Source: Aliarcobacter lanthieri (GTDB lineage: Bacteria > Campylobacterota > Campylobacteria > Campylobacterales > Arcobacteraceae). From it: 64,000 nucleotides of DNA. The notes under the pieces were generated by a model. That model saw only the letters and a list, made by a program, of their open reading frames with translations. It was not told the DNA's origin and searched no databases. Location of the stretch: contig NZ_CP053839.1 of NCBI RefSeq assembly GCF_013201625.1, forward strand, positions 1,550,001-1,614,000, read 5' to 3'. Position 1 is the first letter of the stretch. Every line of letters begins with the position of its first letter. Below, one piece after another: positions 17,586-24,876 of this stretch. Both the position numbers and the translations under genes were made by a program.

Positions 17586-17625
17586 AGGGTAAAAGCCCCT
17601 CTAAAAACTCTTGAAATTTTTAGAG
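17586..17625 (-). promoter_or_regulatory. Two-hairpin leader before FDH genes, copy 2
   Basis: CUCUAAAAA and UUUUUAGAG form a perfect 9-bp stem, followed by GGGG-CUUUUA-CCC and UAAA. Compared with copy 1 at 1997-2038, the first stem differs on both arms but still pairs. It lies 39 bases before the fdhA start codon. Confidence 0.5.
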
Positions 17626-17671
17626 CAGCTCTAATTTAAAGATTTAAGCCTAAAAATAAATTTATAAATTA

Positions 17672-17776
17672 TTAAAATTTAAAATGTATATTATTATTTA
17701 AAATTTTGAATGGGTCTTTTTTTACTATTAAAATAGATAGTAACGTAGTTATTTGTATATATATTTCTTTTTTCAT
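17672..17776 (-). CDS. Possible 34-residue leader peptide in the Cys-fdhA 5' UTR
   Basis: An ATG-to-TAA frame beginning MKKEIYIQITTLLSILIV, with a short hydrophobic stretch and then a basic tail, lies between conserved block B and the two-hairpin leader. The ribosome site (AAGAGA) is weak. It may be chance in AT-rich DNA, a regulatory upstream ORF, or a small membrane peptide. Confidence 0.2.
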   Translation of the reverse strand: MKKEIYIQITTLLSILIVKKDPFKILNNNIHFKF

Positions 17777-17809
17777 AAGTAATCTCTTATTTTTATATGT
17801 TCTATATTT

Positions 17810-17871
17810 AGAGATAAAGGAAGTATAAAGCTCTCTTTATGTAAAACCATAACCTATGGTCTATGAACTAA
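17810..17871 (-). promoter_or_regulatory. Conserved 5' UTR block, copy B
   Basis: Nearly identical to 12967-13029. On the minus strand it begins about 5 nt after the expected start site and can form two tight hairpins: ACCATA-GGU-UAUGGU (17846-17860) and AUAAAG-AGAG-CUUUAU (17825-17840). It is followed by about 260 nt of leader before fdhA. Either an RNA element or a second protein-binding palindrome (CCATA-ACC-TATGG) is possible. Confidence 0.6.
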
Positions 17872-17917
17872 ATTATGATTGAATTATAATAGATTTTTTA
17901 TAATTAAAAACTTAAAT

Positions 17918-17935
17918 AGTAAAATCTTTTTTACT
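17918..17935. promoter_or_regulatory. Inverted repeat AGTAAAA-N4-TTTTACT, site 3
   Basis: A perfect repeat with a 4-base spacer, 29 bases upstream of the leftward TATAAT of the Cys-FDH operon, exactly the spacing seen at site 2. CTTAAAT before it and TTATATTA after it are shared with the other copies. An activator site is inferred. Confidence 0.65.
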
Positions 17936-17964
17936 TTATATTAACTAATTTACTTAAATTTAAT

Positions 17965-17982
17965 AGTAAAACTTTATTTACC
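17965..17982. promoter_or_regulatory. Weaker inverted repeat AGTAAAA-N4-ATTTACC, site 4
   Basis: Two mismatches in the right arm, same 4-base spacer. It lies 47 bp from site 3 and 32 bases upstream of the selD -10 (18015-18020), so it could help either the FDH or the selD promoter. Confidence 0.4.
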
Positions 17983-18048
17983 TTACCTTAACTAAATTTT
18001 TAAATTTCCTTATGTATAATGTACTTAATTTAAAACAAAGATATACAA

Positions 18049-19083
18049 ATGAACAATGAATATAAACTAACAAAGTTTGTTCAAGCTGCTGGTTGTGCTG
18101 CAAAGATGGGTCCGGGGGATCTAAAACAAGCTCTTTGCCATTTAAAAGCAAATAATGAACAAGTATTAGTTGGATTTGATACAAGTGATGATGCTGGTAT
18201 TTATCAGCTTAGTGATAACTTAGCTTTAGTTCAAACAGTTGATTTTATAACACCTGTTGTTGATGATCCATATATCTATGGGCAAATAGCTGCTGCAAAC
18301 TCATTAAGTGATGTTTTTGCTATGGGTGGAGAGGTTAAGACTGCTCTAAATATAGTTGGATTCGATAGTGCAAATGTTTCAAAAGAAGCTTTAGCAGAAA
18401 TTTTAAGAGGTGGATTTGAAAAAGTAAAAGAATGTGGTGGTTCACTTTTAGGTGGACATACTATACAAACACCTGAAATGTACTATGGACTTAGTGTAAC
18501 AGGGATAATACATCCAAATGATGTAAAAAGAAACAATGGTGCAAAACCTGGTGATCTTTTAGTCCTTACAAAACCTATTGGAATGGGAATTTTAACAACA
18601 GCAATAAAAAGAGATTTAATAGATATTAATTTAATAAAACATTGTGCTGAAATTATGGCAAGTTTAAACTATATTCCTTCAAAAATTATGAAAAAATTTA
18701 GAGTTAATTCTTGTACAGATATTACTGGATTTGGACTTTTAGGACATGCCTTTGAATGTACTAATGAAAATATATCTTTTGTAATAGATAGTAATAGTGT
18801 TCCAGTTGTAAAAGAAGCTTTTAACTTAGTTGAGAAAGGTGTATTACCTGGTGGTTCTAAAAGAAATATAAAATTTTGTGAGGACAAAGTAAATTTCAAT
18901 ATAGAAAATAACAATATGAAGTCAATACTTTGTGATGCTCAAACTTCTGGTGGTCTATTAGTAGCTATAAATAAAGATGATGCAAAAGAGTTCGTAAAAG
19001 AAATACAAGACTTTAGTTTTGGCTATGCAAAAATCATAGGAGAAGTTATACCAAAAGATAAATTGCCTATTATTGTGAATTAA
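18049..19083 (+). CDS. selD: Selenide, water dikinase (selenophosphate synthetase)
   Basis: 344 residues. Makes selenophosphate from selenide and ATP, the selenium donor for Sec-tRNA. The N-terminal catalytic motif AAGCAAKMGPGDL gives Cys16 and Lys19, equivalent to E. coli Cys17 and Lys20; the second motif cysteine of many SelD proteins is Ala here. DTSDDAGIY and the AIRS-type glycine-rich segments (FAMGG, LGGHTIQ) are intact. It is the first of the selD, tRNA-Sec, selA, selB cluster and has its own promoter, TATAAT at 18015-18020. Confidence 0.95.
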   Translation: MNNEYKLTKFVQAAGCAAKMGPGDLKQALCHLKANNEQVLVGFDTSDDAGIYQLSDNLALVQTVDFITPVVDDPYIYGQIAAANSLSDVFAMGGEVKTALNIVGFDSANVSKEALAEILRGGFEKVKECGGSLLGGHTIQTPEMYYGLSVTGIIHPNDVKRNNGAKPGDLLVLTKPIGMGILTTAIKRDLIDINLIKHCAEIMASLNYIPSKIMKKFRVNSCTDITGFGLLGHAFECTNENISFVIDSNSVPVVKEAFNLVEKGVLPGGSKRNIKFCEDKVNFNIENNNMKSILCDAQTSGGLLVAINKDDAKEFVKEIQDFSFGYAKIIGEVIPKDKLPIIVN

Positions 19084-19092
19084 TTTAGTTTA

Positions 19093-19192
19093 TGGCGAGA
19101 GAGTAGAGGAATCGAACCTCTCACGGCGTTGTCATCAAAACCGTCAATCAGGGTTGAAGCCTGTGGTGCTCACCAGATACACATACTCTCCA
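19093..19192 (-). tRNA. selC: tRNA-Sec (anticodon UCA)
   Basis: About 100 nt, long as expected for tRNA-Sec. Anticodon loop CUUCAAC on a CAGG/CCUG stem, long variable arm, 5-bp T stem AGAGG/CCUCU with loop UUCGAUU, long acceptor (GGAGAGU with ACUCUCU) and an encoded GCCA end. The outermost acceptor pair looks mismatched (U1 with C72), so the 5' end is uncertain by a base. It lies antisense between selD and selA, which point the other way. Confidence 0.9.
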
Positions 19193-19246
19193 TAAAGAAT
19201 AAAATAGTATAATAGTTATCTTTAAACAATATTTAAAAGGTTAAAA

Positions 19247-20599
19247 ATGTCTTTACTAAAATCTATTCCAAAGATTGATAAGTTTATCACAAATAAAGCT
19301 TTTGAAGGTTTATCTAAATCTCTTATTACAAAAATTTCAAAAGAAAAAATACAAAATTTAAGAGAAAATATTTTAAATAATACTATAGAAAACTTTGATG
19401 AAAACTTACTTATAAATAGTATTTTAGAAGAATACAATGATATTAATAGTTCATCACTAAAACCTCTTATCAATGCAACAGGGATAATCGTTCATACAAA
19501 TTTAGGAAGAAGTTTGCTAGACGAAAAATCAATAACAAATGCTATTAAGATAGCAACTTCTTACAACAACTTAGAATATGATTTACAAAAAGGTAAAAGA
19601 GGAGAGAGATACGAACATATTACAAAATCATTAAAAGCACTAACAGGTTGTGAAGATGCTTTGGTAGTAAATAACAATGCAAGTGCTGTTTTTTTGATAT
19701 TAAATACTTTTTGTAAAAATAAAGAAGTTGTAGTTAGTCGTGGAGAATTAGTAGAAATTGGTGGAAGCTTTAGAGTTCCAGAAGTTATGAATCAAAGTGG
19801 AGCAATATTAAAAGAGATTGGAACTACAAATAAAACTCACTTAAGAGATTATGAAAATGCTATAAATAACAATACAACAATGCTTATGAAAGTTCATAAA
19901 TCAAATTATAGTATAGAAGGTTTTTCTAGTGATGTGAGTTTTGAAGACATATCAAAAATAGCTACAAAATACTCTTTGATAGACTATTTTGATATGGGAA
20001 GTGGTCATATTTTTGATTTACCATATAATTTAAGTAAAGATGAACCATCTATTTTAGAGCTTATGAAACAAAATCCAAGTTTACTTAGTTTTTCAGGAGA
20101 TAAACTTTTAGGAAGTGTTCAAGCTGGAATAATTATAGGGAAAAAAGATTTAATTGAGAAATTGAAAAAAAATCAACTATTAAGAATGCTAAGAGTTGAT
20201 AAAATAACTCTTTCACTTCTAGAAGAGAGTTTAAATTTATATTTAAAAAACGAACTTGATACTATTCCAACATTAAAAATGTTAAATACTAAAGTAGAAA
20301 TTCTAAAAAAAAGAGCAATTCTTTTAAAAGATAAAATAGAAAATTTTATGAATTGTGAAGTTATAGAAACCTCTACTATGGTTGGTGGTGGTACGACTCC
20401 AAATAAAAAAATTCCATCAATCGCTTTGAGTTTACAATTTAAAGATTTTAAACCAAATAAAATGGAAGAAATTTTAAGGAAAAATCTAATAATAGCAAGA
20501 ATTGAAAATGATAAATTATTGCTTGATTTTAGAACAATACGAGAAAATGAAATAATAAAAATAGAAAATATTTTAAAAAAAGAGTTCAAAAATGTCTAA
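19247..20599 (+). CDS. selA: L-seryl-tRNA(Sec) selenium transferase
   Basis: 450 residues. A PLP enzyme that turns Ser-tRNA(Sec) into Sec-tRNA(Sec) using selenophosphate. The PLP lysine is K286 in FSGDKLLGSVQAG; NATGIIVHTNLGRS near 75 and DMGSGHIFDL near 245 are typical of the family. Its end overlaps the start of selB by 8 bases, so the two are translationally coupled. RBS AAAGG lies 7 bases before the ATG. Confidence 0.95.
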   Translation: MSLLKSIPKIDKFITNKAFEGLSKSLITKISKEKIQNLRENILNNTIENFDENLLINSILEEYNDINSSSLKPLINATGIIVHTNLGRSLLDEKSITNAIKIATSYNNLEYDLQKGKRGERYEHITKSLKALTGCEDALVVNNNASAVFLILNTFCKNKEVVVSRGELVEIGGSFRVPEVMNQSGAILKEIGTTNKTHLRDYENAINNNTTMLMKVHKSNYSIEGFSSDVSFEDISKIATKYSLIDYFDMGSGHIFDLPYNLSKDEPSILELMKQNPSLLSFSGDKLLGSVQAGIIIGKKDLIEKLKKNQLLRMLRVDKITLSLLEESLNLYLKNELDTIPTLKMLNTKVEILKKRAILLKDKIENFMNCEVIETSTMVGGGTTPNKKIPSIALSLQFKDFKPNKMEEILRKNLIIARIENDKLLLDFRTIRENEIIKIENILKKEFKNV

Positions 20600-22421
20600 T
20601 ATTATAATAGGAACAGCTGGTCATATAGACCATGGAAAGACTGCACTTATCAAGGCATTAAATGGTTTTGAAGGAGATAGTACAAATGAAGAACAGCAAC
20701 GTGGGATAACTATAGATTTATCTTTCTCAAATTTAAGTTTAGGACAACAAAATATAGCTTTTATTGATGTACCTGGTCATGAAAAACTTGTAAAAAATAT
20801 GATTGCTGGAGCTTTTGGATTTGATTATGTAATGTTAGTTGTAAGTGCAAATGAAGGTATAAAACCACAAACTATTGAACATATTGAAATAATAAATCTT
20901 TTAGGTTTAAAAGAAATTATTGTAGTTATAACAAAAAAAGATTTAGTAAATGATGAGGAATTAAAACAAAAAGAAAAAGATATATTAGAGTTTCTAGATG
21001 ATTTCGATTTTGAAATAAAGTTTATTCAAGCCGTATCAATTTTTGATACAAATTCAATAGAAAGCCTCAAATCAAAACTTTTTACGATAAAAAATAGTAT
21101 AAAACAAGAAGAAAACTTCTTTAGATTTTATATTGATAGAGTTTTTTCTCCAAAAGGTATAGGAACAGTAGTTACAGGAACAGTTTTAGGTAAAAAATGT
21201 GAACTTGAAGAAAAAGTTTTCATTCCAGAAATTCAAAAAGAGACAAAGCTAAAAAATATTCAAGTTCATAATCAAAATGTACTTGAAGCAAATATCTCAA
21301 ACCGAGCAGCATTAAATCTAGCAAATATTGATAAGAACTCTATTCAAAGAGGTGATTTGATAACAAAAAAAGGCTTTATTCGTGGTTTTGAAGAGATAGA
21401 TATATCTTTTCAATGTTTAAAAAATAAGAAATTAAATCACAATCAAAAATATACTTTATTTATAGGTGCAAAAAAAACTGAAGTAAAGGTATTACTTTTT
21501 GATAGTTTAACAAATCTTGAAAATGGATATGCAACTATAAAAGCTGATGAAAAACTATTCACAATTTTTGGTGAAAAACTAATTTTGAGGAATGCAAATG
21601 AAACAATTTGTGGAGCAGTTGTATTAAACCCTATTGTTGATCCTATGAAAAAACCACAAAAAAAGACATTATTAGAATTTTTAAAAACGAAAGATTTTAA
21701 AAATGCATATAAAGAACTTTTAATCGCTCATAAAAAAGGATTAGGTATCATCTCTTCTACTCAAAGATTTGCTCTTTCTCATGAAAAAGCAATCAATTTT
21801 GCAAAAACTTTAGAAGATGTTTTTATAGATGAAAAAGAACTTGTAATCTATCCAAATTCTACAAAAGATGAAATAAAAAAATTTATAAAAAATATATATA
21901 CAAAAAATTCTTATGCTCTACTTTCTAGTTCTTCAATAAACTTACGTTTATCTTGGGCAAGTTTAAACTTTATAGAAAAAGCTTTAAGTGATTTAGTAGA
22001 TGAAAATTTTTTAGTAAAAGAAAACTCTTTATACAAAAATGCAAATATCAAAGAAGATTTTACAAAAGAGCTAGAAAATATATTTTTAAAGCGTCTAAAA
22101 AAAGAGGATTTATCTCCAACAGCTCCTTATAATATCTATGATGAATTAGATATAGATAGAAAATTAGGAGATGATATTTTAAAATCTTTAACTTCAAAAA
22201 AAGATGTTATTAGACTACAACACAATCTTTTTATACATAATCAAAGTTTAAATAAAGTATTAAAAACAATGAGAAAAATCATAAAAGAAGATGGTTTTAT
22301 AGAGATTTTTAACTTCAAGCAAAGATATGATTTAAGTAGAAAATATTTGGTTGCATATTTAGATTATTTAGATAATTTTAGTGATATAAAAAAAGTTGAC
22401 AATAGAAGAGTTTTTGCTTAA
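20592..22421 (+). CDS. selB: Selenocysteine-specific elongation factor
   Basis: 609 residues. GTPase that carries Sec-tRNA to UGA codons next to a SECIS hairpin. G motifs: GTAGHIDHGKT (7-17), DVPGHE, TKKD; EF-Tu-like domains II and III follow, then a C-terminal winged-helix region (about 430-609) that binds SECIS RNA. The selenoprotein it serves in this window is the fdhA at the left edge. Confidence 0.95.
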   Translation: MSNIIIGTAGHIDHGKTALIKALNGFEGDSTNEEQQRGITIDLSFSNLSLGQQNIAFIDVPGHEKLVKNMIAGAFGFDYVMLVVSANEGIKPQTIEHIEIINLLGLKEIIVVITKKDLVNDEELKQKEKDILEFLDDFDFEIKFIQAVSIFDTNSIESLKSKLFTIKNSIKQEENFFRFYIDRVFSPKGIGTVVTGTVLGKKCELEEKVFIPEIQKETKLKNIQVHNQNVLEANISNRAALNLANIDKNSIQRGDLITKKGFIRGFEEIDISFQCLKNKKLNHNQKYTLFIGAKKTEVKVLLFDSLTNLENGYATIKADEKLFTIFGEKLILRNANETICGAVVLNPIVDPMKKPQKKTLLEFLKTKDFKNAYKELLIAHKKGLGIISSTQRFALSHEKAINFAKTLEDVFIDEKELVIYPNSTKDEIKKFIKNIYTKNSYALLSSSSINLRLSWASLNFIEKALSDLVDENFLVKENSLYKNANIKEDFTKELENIFLKRLKKEDLSPTAPYNIYDELDIDRKLGDDILKSLTSKKDVIRLQHNLFIHNQSLNKVLKTMRKIIKEDGFIEIFNFKQRYDLSRKYLVAYLDYLDNFSDIKKVDNRRVFA

Positions 22422-22424
22422 AAT

Positions 22425-23939
22425 ATGAAATTAACCAAAGAGCAAGAACTAATAATAAATAGTAAAGAATCTTCTTTTAAAATAAATGCAGTTGCAGGAA
22501 GTGGTAAAACAACTACCCTGCTTCTTTATGCAAAAGAAAATTCTAACCTCAAAATTTTATATCTTGCATATAATAAATCTTTACAAATTTCTCTTCAAGA
22601 AAAACTAAAAAATTTTCAACTTCCAAATTTAAGTGTTAGCACAATTCACTCTTTAGCATACAATAAAATAGGTGCTTATAATTACAATTTAACAAATGAA
22701 CTAAAAACTTATATTTTAGAAAAATTAGTTGTTAAATATGAATTAATAACAAATCAAAAAAGCTACTATCCATCTATGGAATATCTAACACTATTAAAAG
22801 ATTTAGTAAATTTTTATTGTAATTCAGCACTAATACAAATTGATACAAAAATTATTGAAAGCTATAAAAAACAATCTGATTTAAGTGCTAAGATTTTAGA
22901 AATATTAAGTAAGAATGAGAAAAAGATATTAAATCATATAAAAATAGTTTTAAGTTCTATGAAAAATAGACAAATTGATGCTACTCATGATTTTTACTTA
23001 AAAATGTTTTATTTAAATAAAAAAATATCTACAAATTTAAATTATGATTTAATATTAATTGATGAAGCACAAGATATAAGTGATGTGATGATAGCAATTG
23101 TTGAAAATCAAAATTGTAAAAGAGTCTATGTTGGTGATAGTTTTCAACAAATTTATAGTTTTAGATATGCAACAAATGCTTTAAATAAAATAGATTTACC
23201 AAACTTTTATTTAACAAAAAGTTTTAGATTTTCAAACTCTTATGCAAAAACATTACAAAATTTATTAAATCATCTATATACTATCAATGAATCAAAACCT
23301 TTAAATATAAATGGATTGGATAGTTCAACAAAAATTGGACGAGAATTTATAGATTTTTCTCAGCCTTTTTGTGTGATAGCAAGAACGACATTTGGCCTTA
23401 TTCAAGAACTTGTCAAACATATACATGATAAAAAGAATATTTATTTTGAAGGTGGTTACAACTCTTACTCCTTTATGAATCAAACTGTTTATTCTATTTT
23501 TTATTTAAAACAAAGAAAAAATGATAAAATAACTATAGATGAAATCAAAGATTTTGAATCAATTTATGAACTTGAAAATTTTGCAAAAGATACAAAAAAT
23601 CAAGACTACTTAAATATTATCAAATTTATAAATACCTATGGAGACAATATTTTTGAGATAAATAAAAAAATAAAATCCTTATTAGTTACAAATAAAAATG
23701 AAGCCGATATAATTTTTACAACAGCACATAAAGCAAAAGGTTTAGAATATAATCAAGTTATAATGGTAGATGACTTTATTACAAAAAAAGATATATTAAA
23801 CAAAAAGAATCCTTTAAGTTTTCAAAGAATAAATGAAGAATTAAACATATATTATGTTGCTGCAACAAGAGCAAAAGAAGCTATAGAGTTAGCTGATTTA
23901 AATCTAAATTACAATTATAATGAAAGTGAGAATTTATGA
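22425..23939 (+). CDS. UvrD/Rep-family superfamily 1 helicase
   Basis: 504 residues, shorter than UvrD or Rep (about 700). Motif I AVAGSGKTTT (about 23-32), Ia LAYNKSLQ, motif II LILIDEAQD, motif III VGDSFQQIYSFR, motif V TAHKAKGLEYN and motif VI YVAATRAKEAIEL are all present, so ATPase activity is expected. The layout is close to the compact FBH1/UvrD-like group. It starts 3 bases after selB and overlaps the next gene by 4, so it is cotranscribed. A link to selenium use is not implied by its sequence. Confidence 0.85.
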   Translation: MKLTKEQELIINSKESSFKINAVAGSGKTTTLLLYAKENSNLKILYLAYNKSLQISLQEKLKNFQLPNLSVSTIHSLAYNKIGAYNYNLTNELKTYILEKLVVKYELITNQKSYYPSMEYLTLLKDLVNFYCNSALIQIDTKIIESYKKQSDLSAKILEILSKNEKKILNHIKIVLSSMKNRQIDATHDFYLKMFYLNKKISTNLNYDLILIDEAQDISDVMIAIVENQNCKRVYVGDSFQQIYSFRYATNALNKIDLPNFYLTKSFRFSNSYAKTLQNLLNHLYTINESKPLNINGLDSSTKIGREFIDFSQPFCVIARTTFGLIQELVKHIHDKKNIYFEGGYNSYSFMNQTVYSIFYLKQRKNDKITIDEIKDFESIYELENFAKDTKNQDYLNIIKFINTYGDNIFEINKKIKSLLVTNKNEADIIFTTAHKAKGLEYNQVIMVDDFITKKDILNKKNPLSFQRINEELNIYYVAATRAKEAIELADLNLNYNYNESENL

Positions 23940-24868
23940 AAAAATATATTTTTATAAGCTTTATTTTTATAATAGCTTTTTTTATATTCTTTAAAGAAAA
24001 ACAAAATTTAAATACAAGTTTTTATTTTTGGGATAGCAATTATCAAGAAGAAATAACTAATGAAAAAATGTATATAAAAATTTTAGATATAAAATACTCA
24101 ACAAAACTTGAAATAATAAAAACAAATTTTATACAAAGCCCACCAAAAGACTTTGTTCCTGTAATATTTATAACAAATAAAACTTTGCAAAAGGTTGATT
24201 ACAATGAATTAAGCAATACAATCTTAGGGCTTTTAAAAAGTTTTAATTTTAACTTTAATGAAATACAAATTGATTGTGATTGGAGTGATAGTTCAAGAAG
24301 CAATTTCTTTTTATTTTTAGAAGATATTAAAAAAAATATTAATAAAACAATAAGTGCTACAATAAGATTACATCAAATAAAATATTTTTCTAAAACCGGA
24401 GTTCCTCCAGTTGATTACGGAGTTTTGATGTACTACAATATGTCAAACTTAGGTGATTTTGAAACAAAAAATTATGTTTTAGATAATGAAATAGCAAGAA
24501 AATATCATTACAATTTTGATATTTATCCACTTAAGTTAAAACTAGCCCTTCCACTTTACTCTCAAGCAGTACAATTTAGAGATGAAAAAGCTATAAATTT
24601 ATTTGAAGGAGTTAATATAGAAGATTTTAGTGAAAATTTTGAACAAATAAATGAAAATAAATATAGAGTATTAAATAGTCACTATTTTAAAGGTAAATAT
24701 ATATATAAAAATGATATTTTAAGATTTGAAAATGTAAATGAAGATGAATTAAAAATTGCATTAAATGATTTTCTAAAACTATCAAAAAATCATTTTAATG
24801 AGATAATTTTTTATACATATAAATATAAAAGTAGATATAATCTCGAAAAATTAATAAATAACAAATAA
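23936..24868 (+). CDS. Membrane-anchored protein, possible TIM-barrel (DUF3142-like)
   Basis: 310 residues with an N-terminal membrane helix (about 3-20) and an extracytoplasmic domain. Segments IQIDCDWS (about 115), ISATIRLHQIKY and VDYGVLMYYNMSNLG resemble the strand ends of a glycoside-hydrolase-like TIM barrel of the DUF3142 type, with acidic residues where such enzymes have them. The assignment is from pattern only. It overlaps the helicase gene by 4 bases and precedes the repeat lipoprotein by 8. Confidence 0.6.
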   Translation: MKKYIFISFIFIIAFFIFFKEKQNLNTSFYFWDSNYQEEITNEKMYIKILDIKYSTKLEIIKTNFIQSPPKDFVPVIFITNKTLQKVDYNELSNTILGLLKSFNFNFNEIQIDCDWSDSSRSNFFLFLEDIKKNINKTISATIRLHQIKYFSKTGVPPVDYGVLMYYNMSNLGDFETKNYVLDNEIARKYHYNFDIYPLKLKLALPLYSQAVQFRDEKAINLFEGVNIEDFSENFEQINENKYRVLNSHYFKGKYIYKNDILRFENVNEDELKIALNDFLKLSKNHFNEIIFYTYKYKSRYNLEKLINNK

Positions 24869-24876
24869 GGATTAAT

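Larger units (their letters stand above)
17548..18048. other. 501-bp regulatory gap between Cys-fdhA and selD
   Basis: Divergent promoters. Leftward: -10 TATAAT (minus, 17883-17888), inverted repeat at 17918, a roughly 330-nt leader with conserved block B, a short ORF and the two-hairpin element. Rightward for selD: -10 TATAAT at 18015-18020 with a weaker inverted repeat at 17965. No other gene was seen. Confidence 0.7.
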
